Below, piece by piece: positions 1-7,800 of a stretch of 9,425 bases of DNA. Both the position numbers and the translations under genes were made by a program. The notes beneath the pieces are model-generated. The model was given only the letters and a program-made list of their open reading frames with translations, was not told the origin of the DNA and did no database searches. This stretch comes from Pseudomonadota bacterium (GTDB lineage Bacteria; Pseudomonadota; Alphaproteobacteria; Rhizobiales; Xanthobacteraceae): NCBI GenBank assembly GCA_023433965.1, contig JAEYTQ010000630.1, forward strand, positions 1 to 9,425, read 5' to 3'. Every line of letters starts with the position of its first letter. The first letter of the stretch is position 1.

Positions 1-14
1 GCAGGCAGCCGCTT

Positions 15-860
15 TTATGGGGCGGATGTCCCGCGAGCAACCCTTTTGAGGCGGTCGGAGGCCATCCCGGAAAGCGGCACGATGGTGCCGTCCGCGCGGA
101 TGGCAAAGCCGAGCCTTCTGGCCGCAAACCAGTAGCGGACCGCCATGGCGCCGACCGTTCCCACGAGTGCGCCGGCGACGACGTCGCTCGGGTGATGCGC
201 GAGCAGCACCAGGCGCGTCAGCAGGATCACGATCGCGTAAGCGAACATGAACGCCCTCAGGCGCGGCCACAGGGCCGACACGGCAAATGCGAGCGCGAAC
301 GCTGCCGCGGCGTGTCCTGAGGGCAGGCTGGCATAAGCCCCCGTCCCCTCGAACGGGACGAAGTTGAACGGGTCTGCCTTGCCGCCGACGAAGGGGCGTC
401 CGCGGCCGATGACAAATTTCAGGATCTCGGTGACGAATGCCGAGACGGCAACCGAAAGAAAAACGTACTGCAGCCTCGTGCCGAGGCCGAGCAGCAGCGC
501 GCGACGCCTCCCGCGCAGTCCCGCCGCCACGAATGCCAGAATCACAAGCGCAGCGCCCATGACGGACAGCAGATACTCGTCCTTGCCGAAATCGGTGAGG
601 CTCCTGATCGGCCACAGGCTGGGCGTGCCGCGCGGCGGCATCAACTGGATCTCGATCTGGTCGAAGGCGGCCATCAGCATGATCACCAGCGCAGCGCCGG
701 CCACGCTGAGCCACAGCGAATGCCGCGCCAGCCTTCGTGCCGCCTCGGCCCGGCGCGAATGCGACGGCGACCGCACGAGCTGCGCCAGCGCGCGCCAGGA
801 CACGGCGAGCAGTTGCGCGACGTAGCCGCCACGCGGCGCCGTGTCGGTCGTAGCAGCCAT
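15..860 (-). CDS. PAP2-family membrane phosphatase (lipid phosphatase)
   Basis: A 281-residue integral membrane phosphatase. All three PAP2 motifs are present: Lys148-x6-Arg155-Pro156, PSGH at 180-183, and Arg216-x5-His222-x3-Asp226. His183 and His222 are the expected catalytic pair (phosphohistidine nucleophile and proton donor by family knowledge). The Ser that usually precedes the third-motif Arg is Thr215. About six hydrophobic segments are visible (roughly 47-68, 96-116, 126-147, 184-202, 204-222, 228-246), followed by a basic C-terminal tail. The family removes phosphate from lipid phosphates or pyrophosphates such as undecaprenyl pyrophosphate, phosphatidate or lipid A; which one applies here cannot be told. 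I chose the ATG at 860 because it follows the glycosyltransferase stop by one base (TAG-A-ATG), a layout typical of translational coupling. An in-frame ATG at 929 would overlap that gene by 68 bases and add a low-complexity Arg/Ser-rich leader. The family call is firm; the substrate is open. Confidence 0.9.
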   Translation of the reverse strand: MAATTDTAPRGGYVAQLLAVSWRALAQLVRSPSHSRRAEAARRLARHSLWLSVAGAALVIMLMAAFDQIEIQLMPPRGTPSLWPIRSLTDFGKDEYLLSVMGAALVILAFVAAGLRGRRRALLLGLGTRLQYVFLSVAVSAFVTEILKFVIGRGRPFVGGKADPFNFVPFEGTGAYASLPSGHAAAAFALAFAVSALWPRLRAFMFAYAIVILLTRLVLLAHHPSDVVAGALVGTVGAMAVRYWFAARRLGFAIRADGTIVPLSGMASDRLKRVARGTSAP

Positions 861-861
861 T

Positions 862-2604
862 CTACTCGGTGCCTTCCGACCGGAAGATCGAGATCGAGAT
901 GGCGCGCCCTTGCGAGAAATTATAGCCATCGATGCGCGCGCCGACCTTGTAGCGCAGCCCGATCGCCTCCGCGCGCTGCACGAAGCTGCGCTCCGAGCGC
1001 TGCTCGATCAGCGCGAAGCGGCAGCTGCCCTGCCGCAGGAAGTCCGCCGCACCGGAGCCGTCGGTGAGCAACGTCCTTGTGCCCGCCAGGAAGACGAGGC
1101 TCGGCTCGTGATAACCGGCCGCAGCCGCCTTCGGTCCGACACAGCTGACGTTACGGAGCGCGCGCGCGATCTCGATGCTGGGGAACAGCGGCGTCAACGA
1201 CGGCAGCACGATGCCGTAGATCGTCACGGCCAGCATCAGGGCTGCGACCAGCGCGTTCAGGAATGAGCGCTCGGCGCGGTTGGTATCGAACAGCCACCAG
1301 GCGAACAGGCCGAAGATCAGCGCGGCCGCGATGAACGGCCAGGCCACGAAGGCCGGCTGCCGCGTCAGTATCACCGAGCCGACCACCGCGATGATCGAGG
1401 CCGCCGCCGGAATCGCGAACCACCAGGCCGCGCCGCGCATCAGCCAGGACCGCGACAGCACGCGCCGCTCCACCGCGCCTGCAGTCAGGATCGCGATCGC
1501 CGGATAGAGCGGCAGTACGTAATGCGGCAGCTTGGTCAGCACCGCCTCGAACACGATCCAGGACGGGATCAGCCAGGCCAGCAGAAACTGCGCGCCGGGC
1601 TCGCGCCGCGCCCGCCACACGGCGGGGGCCGCCATCGCGGCGAGCGGCGCACCGGGCCAGAAGGTGATCCAGAACAGCACCAGATACAGCCCGGGCGGCG
1701 CGCCGTGGGATTCCTGGGCGCCGAGCTTGCTGAGCATGTCGCCGCCGACGGAGGTGGTGAAGAAGGTGTCGCCGGCGCGCCAGAAGATGGCGACGAACCA
1801 GGGCAGCACCAGCACCAGCATCCACATCAGGCCCCAGACCGGGCGCAGCCGCCACAGCCAGGAGGAGTCGCGGTCCTGGATCGCGAGCGCGACGATGGTC
1901 AGCCCCGCGAACATCAGGATCAGCGGCCCCTTGATCAGGATGCCGACGGCCAGCGCAGTCCAGAAGATCGCCGGCCAGCTCCATGGCGGACGGGCCTCGT
2001 CCTCGGCGCGCTGCCAGGACAAGTAGGCCCGCGCCATCGCTCCCATTGCAGCAACCACGCAGAGCAGCAGCATCGCATCGGTCTTGGCGAGCCGCGCCTC
2101 GACGCCGAGCAGCACGGAGGCGCACATCATCAGCGCGGCCAACACCGCGGCGCGCCGCGTGACGAAGCCGAGCGCGGCCCAGTAAGTCATGAGCACGGCG
2201 CCGATCGCTCCCATCAGCGACGGCAGGCGATAGACCCAGATGCGCAATTCGGCCTTCGGCAGCTTGAGCATCGAGGCGGCTTCGACGGCGACCGATTGCA
2301 ACCAGTAAATGCCGACCGGCTTTTTGTAGCGGACGTCCTCCTGGAAACGGATGTCGACATAGTCGCCGCTCTCAACCATCTGCTTTGTGGCCTGGGCGAA
2401 GCGTGCTTCGTCGCGGTCGATGGGCGGGATGGTGAAAAAGCCCGGCAGGAACAGCAGCAGCGCGCACAGCACCAGGAAGGCGACCGCGCGCGCATGGCTT
2501 GTCGTGACGATGTCGAGCATGCGCACGAGCCCACTGCCCGGATTTGTGGGCGATTTCGACTCGCGGGGGGCTCCAAAACGAGGGCTGGGGTAGGTCTCGG
2601 CCAT
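862..2604 (-). CDS. ArnT/PMT-like polytopic membrane glycosyltransferase (phospholipid carrier-dependent)
   Basis: A 580-residue inner-membrane protein of the ArnT/PMT superfamily (GT83/GT39 type), close to the 550 residues of E. coli ArnT. These enzymes transfer a sugar from a polyprenyl-phosphate donor to an acceptor on the periplasmic face, often lipid A. After the first membrane segment (about 38-58) comes Asp-Arg-Asp-Glu-Ala-Arg (63-68), the family's first-loop acidic motif thought to bind metal and donor. Next is a KKPVGIYWL stretch (94-102), matching the usual KPPL-YWL pattern, then RLAKTDAML (171-179) and KLPHYVLPLYPA (358-369). I count about 12-13 membrane segments, then a soluble C-terminal part from about 475. 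The first 28 residues are polar and rich in Pro, Ser and Arg, so the ATG at 2520 (Met29) is a possible true start; both starts have weak ribosome sites. It lies 50 bases after pbpC and one base before the PAP2 gene. In rhizobia, related enzymes add galacturonic acid or mannose to lipid A; the acceptor and sugar here are unknown. Confidence 0.87.
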   Translation of the reverse strand: MAETYPSPRFGAPRESKSPTNPGSGLVRMLDIVTTSHARAVAFLVLCALLLFLPGFFTIPPIDRDEARFAQATKQMVESGDYVDIRFQEDVRYKKPVGIYWLQSVAVEAASMLKLPKAELRIWVYRLPSLMGAIGAVLMTYWAALGFVTRRAAVLAALMMCASVLLGVEARLAKTDAMLLLCVVAAMGAMARAYLSWQRAEDEARPPWSWPAIFWTALAVGILIKGPLILMFAGLTIVALAIQDRDSSWLWRLRPVWGLMWMLVLVLPWFVAIFWRAGDTFFTTSVGGDMLSKLGAQESHGAPPGLYLVLFWITFWPGAPLAAMAAPAVWRARREPGAQFLLAWLIPSWIVFEAVLTKLPHYVLPLYPAIAILTAGAVERRVLSRSWLMRGAAWWFAIPAAASIIAVVGSVILTRQPAFVAWPFIAAALIFGLFAWWLFDTNRAERSFLNALVAALMLAVTIYGIVLPSLTPLFPSIEIARALRNVSCVGPKAAAAGYHEPSLVFLAGTRTLLTDGSGAADFLRQGSCRFALIEQRSERSFVQRAEAIGLRYKVGARIDGYNFSQGRAISISIFRSEGTE

Positions 2605-2654
2605 TGGTTCCGCTTACGCTGAAACCGCCATCGCCACAACCGCTTGAGGCAGGG

Positions 2655-4715
2655 TCATTGAATTCGAATGACGACTGTGTCCGCGGCGCCCGTGGCGTCG
2701 ATCACGGTGAGCCGGGCAAAGCCCGGACCGGGCGGATCGATCAGGCGCTGGCGGCGACCGTCGATTTCGCCGTGCGCGGCGCCGTTAACCATGATGGTCA
2801 TCGGCAACACGCCACCGGCGACCTTGACCGGCATGGCGGCGCTCTCCCTGCCTCCCGATCGATCGACGTCGATCCGCGAGCCATTAAGGGGGAACTGGAT
2901 GCGCAGCGCCTGCTCGCTCCCCGTGCGCACCAGTTCCCCGACCGGGCGAAACCGCTTCAGCGGCAGCGGCAGCTTGGCATTGCCCGCCACCAGGGTTCCC
3001 CTTGGCGGCTTCGGCAATGGAGTCAGCGTTTTGCCGGTACGAGCAAAGGCGTCGAACAGGATCGGCGCCGCGGCGATGCGGCCGATCAGGCCGGGAACCG
3101 GCGCGCCGTCCGGACGGCCGACCCAGACGGCGATGGTCATACGGCCATCGAAGCCGACCGACCAGGCGTCGCGATAGCCGTAGGAGGTGCCGGTCTTGAA
3201 GGCGATGCGGTGATGGGCGGCGTTCTCCGGGGGCGGCGTGCCCAACAGCACGTTGCCGACCTGCCAAGCCGCGACCTGATCCAGCAGCCGCAGCGCCTCG
3301 CGGTCGTCCGTGCCAGCCATGACCTCGCGCAGTGGCCTGGTGGTGCCGAGACGGGGGAAACCCGTATAGAGCTGGGCAAGGTCCTGGAGCGTGACGCCGA
3401 CGCCACCGAGACCCATGGCAAGGCCCGGCGCCTCATCCTTGGGTAGAACCAGATTGCCGCCCGCCTGCCGCAACCGCGAGGTGAGCCGGCTTGAGCCGAC
3501 GCGATCGAGCAGCACGATCGCGGGCACGTTCAGCGACAATTGCAGCGCCTTCCTCACCGGTACCGTGCCCTGGAAGGTCATGTCGAAATTCTCCGGCGCG
3601 TAGGAGCCGAAGCGAACCGGCCGGTCGTCGACCAGGCTGTCCGGATGGACGAAGCCGTCCTCGAAGGCGAGGCCATAGATGAACGGCTTCAGCGTCGAGC
3701 CCGGCGAGCGCACCGCGCGGGTCATGTCGACCTGCCCTGCCCGACTCGCGTCGAAGTAGTCCGCCGAACCGACGCGGGCGAGAACGTCACCACTCTCATT
3801 GTCGACCACGATGATGCCGACCGAGACGTTGGGCCCGAGCGCAAGGGCGCGGTCGCGGGCCAGCGGCTCCAGCACCTTCTGCAGATTCGCATCGAGCGTC
3901 AGCTTGATGACCGGCTGGTCCTTCACGATCGACAGCGCGGTGTCGGACGCATGCGGCGCAAGGATGGGCATCGGCTTGCGCAGTTTCGGCACGGGCACGG
4001 CCTTGGCCTGCCTGGCATCTTCTGCGCTGACGATCTGCTCCTCGACCATGCGGTCGAGCACACGATCGCGGGCCTTGCGCGCGGCATCGGGATGACGGTC
4101 GAGGCGGCGGGTCTCCGGCGATTGCGGCAGTGCGACCAATAGCGCGGCTTCCGCCAGCGACAGGCGCTTCGGCTCCTTGCCGAGATAGCCCAGCGAGGCG
4201 GCGCGAATGCCCTCGAGATTGCCGCCATAGGGCGCGAGCGCAAGATAGAGATCGAGGATCTGCGCCTTGGTCAGCATGCGCTCGAGCTCGATCGCGCGCA
4301 CCATCTGCCTCAGCTTGGCATAGAGCGAACGCTGTCGCCGCGGCTCCATCAGCCGCGCCAGCTGCATGCTGATGGTCGAGCCGCCCGAGACGATGTGGCC
4401 GCGCGTTGCGAGTTGCAACGCCGCCCGCCCGAGCGCCAGCGGGTCGATGCCGTTGTGGGCATGGAAGCGCTGGTCCTCATAGGCGAACAGCAGTTTCAGA
4501 TAGGTCGGATCGACGTTGACCTTGGCATCGACCGGCAACCGCCAGCGCCCGTCGGCCATGGCATAGGCACGCAGCAGCTTGCCGTTGCGGTCCACGGTCG
4601 TGGTGGAGACCTGCCGCGCTTCGTCGAGCGGGAGCGGGCCGAGGGAGTAGACCCATCCGACGAAGCCGATGATGGCGAGGATGAGGAAGAGCGCAGCCGC
4701 CGAGAGGATACGCAT
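2655..4715 (-). CDS. pbpC: Penicillin-binding protein 1C (bifunctional transglycosylase/transpeptidase)
   Basis: A class A penicillin-binding protein of 686 residues (E. coli PbpC is about 770). Residues 4-27 form a single membrane anchor, so the rest is periplasmic. The GT51 transglycosylase spans roughly 50-235, with EDQRF (catalytic Glu80), GGSTI at 111-115, the YGGNLEG block at 163-169 and SLAEAALL at 186-193. The transpeptidase spans roughly 295-560, with the acylated Ser340 in STLK, SLN at 394-396 and KTGTSYGYRDAW from 507. The last of these, and the block YAPENFDMTFQGTVPVRKAL, are close matches to E. coli PbpC. Residues 605-686 look like the small beta-rich C-terminal domain of PBP1C (BiPBP_C). 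It polymerises and cross-links peptidoglycan. It follows the alpha-2-macroglobulin gene, as in E. coli (yfhM-pbpC). Start choice: the ATG at 4715 puts the anchor at the very N-terminus, but its ribosome site is weak. The frame stays open through an upstream repeat, with in-frame starts at 4805, 4841 and GTG 4850 that would add 30 to 45 residues. Confidence 0.95.
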   Translation of the reverse strand: MRILSAAALFLILAIIGFVGWVYSLGPLPLDEARQVSTTTVDRNGKLLRAYAMADGRWRLPVDAKVNVDPTYLKLLFAYEDQRFHAHNGIDPLALGRAALQLATRGHIVSGGSTISMQLARLMEPRRQRSLYAKLRQMVRAIELERMLTKAQILDLYLALAPYGGNLEGIRAASLGYLGKEPKRLSLAEAALLVALPQSPETRRLDRHPDAARKARDRVLDRMVEEQIVSAEDARQAKAVPVPKLRKPMPILAPHASDTALSIVKDQPVIKLTLDANLQKVLEPLARDRALALGPNVSVGIIVVDNESGDVLARVGSADYFDASRAGQVDMTRAVRSPGSTLKPFIYGLAFEDGFVHPDSLVDDRPVRFGSYAPENFDMTFQGTVPVRKALQLSLNVPAIVLLDRVGSSRLTSRLRQAGGNLVLPKDEAPGLAMGLGGVGVTLQDLAQLYTGFPRLGTTRPLREVMAGTDDREALRLLDQVAAWQVGNVLLGTPPPENAAHHRIAFKTGTSYGYRDAWSVGFDGRMTIAVWVGRPDGAPVPGLIGRIAAAPILFDAFARTGKTLTPLPKPPRGTLVAGNAKLPLPLKRFRPVGELVRTGSEQALRIQFPLNGSRIDVDRSGGRESAAMPVKVAGGVLPMTIMVNGAAHGEIDGRRQRLIDPPGPGFARLTVIDATGAADTVVIRIQ

Positions 4716-4736
4716 GGTGGTGCGTTCTCGACCGCT

Positions 4737-4816
4737 GTCATTCCGGGGCGGCTCGAAGAGCCGAACCCGGAATCTCGAGATTGCGGGTCTGGTCCTTCGG
4801 ACCATCCCGGAATGAC
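4737..4816. repeat. Intergenic palindromic repeat with nested hairpins (rhizobial REP-like element)
   Basis: Perfect 11-base outer arms (4737..4747 and 4806..4816, GTCATTCCGGG and its complement) enclose three smaller hairpins. They are CGGCTC-GAA-GAGCCG (4749..4763); a stem centred on AATCTCGAGATT (4771..4782), extended after one mismatch by five pairs (4765..4769 with 4784..4788); and TGGTCC-TTC-GGACCA (4790..4804). The whole could fold as a cloverleaf-like four-arm structure in DNA or RNA. The ends and the inner motif resemble dispersed palindromes I recall from Bradyrhizobium-type genomes, where spurious peptides such as RISRFRVR are read from them; here the minus strand reads ISRFRVR. 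It fills most of the 131-base gap between the alpha-2-macroglobulin gene and pbpC. No T-run follows any stem, so it does not look like an intrinsic terminator. It may affect mRNA stability or relative expression of the two genes. Confidence 0.8.
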
Positions 4817-4846
4817 GAGAGCTGCTACCGTCGTCGCTCATCTCAC

Positions 4847-7800
4847 TCACTTCGCCGCCCGGACCTCGACGCTGCCCGTGCCGGTCCGCCCATAGCGCGA
4901 GGGATTGTACATGTCCTCGACATAGGCCTGCGGCAGCACGTATTTGCCGGGCGAGACCGCGCGCACGACATAGGCGACAGTGAACACCGACTTGGAGTCC
5001 GAGGCCCGGTCGACTGCCGCCGTGAAGCGGTCGTCGCGGAACTCGGTATTCTCGGGCTCCTCGCCGTCCTCGATCCAGTCCAGCGTGCCGCTGTCGCCGG
5101 AGGACACCAGCTTCGGATTGTCGATCTCGAGGCCGGCCGGCAGATAATCGGCCACCATGATGTGGCCGTACTCCGGTTTGGCCTCGGTGATCTTCAGCAC
5201 CACCGCAAAGCGCTGGTTCTGCTTGACCTTGCTGATGTCGGCCGGCTTGCCGTCGAGCGTGAAATAATTCCGCTCGATCTTGAAGCCATTCGATGCCGCG
5301 GGCTCCGGCGTCACCGGCGAGCCCGATACCGAGACCACCGCCTGCACCGGCGCGTCGCCGGTATTGGTGATCTTCAGCGGCTTGCCGCTCAGCGTGTCCG
5401 CTTTGTAGCTGCGATAGACCGCGGTCTTGACCGGCTGGCCGTCGACCTCGATCGAGAGATTTTCCTTGGCCAGCGCCCGCGCCGCCAGCACCAGCCACGC
5501 ATTCTCCTGCGTGGAGGTGTAGGGCGTCAGCCCGCGTGCGGTCTCGACCCGCGACACCGCCTGGGTCAGCGTCGCCTTCGGCGCATTTCCTTCGCTGGCA
5601 AGCGAGACCAGCGCCGCGGCATCGCGAAGTTGCGAGCCGTAGTCGGTGCGGCCGAACTCCAGCGCCGGCTTTGGCGCGAGGCTGTCGAGCGCTGCGCCAT
5701 AGACCCGCTCGGCGCGGTTGCGGTCACCGACCAGCGCCAGCGCGGCGGCGAGCTGCGACTTCGCGATCGGGGTCGCAAGGTTGTTCAGCTTGGTGTCGGC
5801 GAGATAGCGGAGATCGCCGATCGGTGCTGCGCCGTTGCGTGCGAGCACGTAGAGGCCGTAGGCGAGCTCGCGGCCCCCATCCTTCTCCGGCTCGTCAGCA
5901 TTGACGACGGAGTTCCGGATGCGATCGAGCGCGTTCTTGAACAGCACGTCCGGGACAGCAAAACCTTTCTCGCGAGCGCGGGTCAGGAAGTCCGTCACAT
6001 AGGCGTCCAGCCAAGCATCGTCGCCGCCGGCCGACCACAGCCCGAACGAGCCGTTCGAGCCCTGGCGCGCCAGGAGCCGCTCGATGGCGTCGCGGATGCG
6101 CTGGTCGACTTCGGTGTCCATGGCCAGATGCGCGCCGGCGGCGAGGTCGTTGACGTAGAGCAGCGGCATGGCCCGGCTCGTGATCTGCTCCGAGCAGCCA
6201 TAGGGATAGCGGTCGAGCGCCTTCAGGATCGTCGCCGCGTCCAGTGCGGTCGACAGGCTCGCCGAGACCGAGACGCTGCCGGTACCCGGCACGAGGTCGG
6301 AGAACATGTCCGAGGTCAGCGTCAGGCTCTCGCCCTTCGCCAGGGTGCGGATCGAGCGCCGTGCCAGCACCTGCGTTGCTGCCTTGACGTCGAGCGCGTA
6401 GTGACGCGCGAGGGCGAGGCCGTCCGGCCCCTTGATGTCGACGTCGAGCGTCGCCTGCCCCGCCGCCGTCGCGTCGATCGCCAGCGCGAACGAATTGCGC
6501 TGCTTGGCGGCGAGCTTCACCGTGGTGGCGGGATTGCCGGTCATCTTCACCGGGCCGCCGGTCTTCACGTTGATGACGTAGTCGCCGGCCGGACCCTCGA
6601 CATTGTCGATCTCGAGATTGACCGTGCCGCGATCGCCGTTGAGCAGGAAGCGGGGTAGCGTCGTGGTCAGCACCACGGGGTCGCGGATCACGACGTCGGT
6701 GTTGGCGCGGCCGAGCTTGGTCGCGGTCCACGCCACCGCCATCACGCGCGCAGTGCCCGCGAACTCCGGAACGTCGAAACTCGCTTCGGCCGTGCCATCC
6801 GCGGCGACCGTGACGATGCCGGAATACAGCGCCAGCGGCGTTTGTGCGGGCGGCGAACCCTGGAGCTCGCCACCGGCGTCGCCGCCGGATTTGATCTGGC
6901 CGCGCGTGCCCGACATGCCGTCGATCAGCTGCCCATAGAGGTCGCGGATCTCCGCGGACAGACGGCGCTGGCCGAGATAATAATCGTCCGGCGCCGGCGG
7001 CTTGTAATTGGTGAGATTGAGGATGCCGACGTCGACCGCGGCGATGACGACCTTGGCGTCCTCACCCGGGTTGAGCCCGTCGAGCTTGACCGGGATCTTC
7101 AACGTCGCGTTCGGCCGGATCAGCGCAGGGGGTGTCAACTTCACCTGCAATGTACGGGCCTGCTTGTCGATGCCGAACCATTTAAGCCCGATCGCGCGGC
7201 CCGGCATGCGCTGGGCGGCCGCGTCGAGCGGACGGCGCAGCGTCGCCACGACATATGCGCCGGTGCCCCAATCCTTGCCGATTGGGAGCTTCACTTGGGC
7301 GGTGCCTTCCTTGACGTCGATGGTCCGCGTCGTCAGCAGTCGTTCGCCGACCACGTTGATCGTGAGCTTGCCGGCGCTGCGGACGTTGACTGACACGGTC
7401 ATGGTGTCGCCGGAGGAATACTGCGGTTTGTCGATCGAGGTTTCCAGCAGATCCGGCGTGTCCGCGCTGCCGTCGGAATACCAGCCGACGTCGAACTGGA
7501 CCGAGGTCACGGGGCCGTCGGCGTCGTTGGACCTCACGTCGAGCCGGTAGCGGCCCGGCTGCGGGTTGAGTGAGATCCGCGACGGCTTGTCGGCGGCGAT
7601 CACGACATCACCATCGGCGACGCGCGAGGTGGACTTGACCGGCTCGTACTCCCAGTAATTGTTCTGGCGATACCATTGGTAGCGCGACTCCATTTTCAGG
7701 AGCTCGTAGCGCAGGCCGTCGCGGCGCAGCCTCTCGCCCTCGGGGGAGACGAAAACGACGTCGAACTCGGCCTTGTCGCCCTCGGCGACGTTCTTGTCGC

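Noticed and set aside
861..929. Upstream ATG at 929 for the PAP2 phosphatase
   Set aside because: It would overlap the transferase end and add a basic, Ser-rich leader. The ATG at 860 has the coupled TAG-A-ATG layout.
1151..2125. A 324-codon minus-strand frame inside the glycosyltransferase
   Set aside because: Out-of-frame Arg/Ala-rich shadow; the real frame has transmembrane segments and ArnT-family motifs.
1522..2622. A 366-codon plus-strand open frame opposite the glycosyltransferase
   Set aside because: Low-complexity Gln/His/Arg/Gly-rich translation, as expected when a hydrophobic membrane protein is read from the other strand.
4737..4816. The palindrome as a Rho-independent terminator
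   Set aside because: No run of T follows any stem on either strand, and the downstream genes continue in the same direction.
2655..5498. A very long pbpC reading frame starting deep inside the alpha-2-macroglobulin gene
   Set aside because: The upstream part is an overlapping shadow frame with no domain. The real protein starts at the membrane anchor at 4715, or at most at 4850.
4781..6658. A 625-codon open frame on the plus strand opposite the alpha-2-macroglobulin gene
   Set aside because: The composition (Arg, Asp, Gly, His rich) is typical of an antisense shadow of a GC-rich gene. It has no recognisable domain, and the opposite strand encodes a clear conserved protein.
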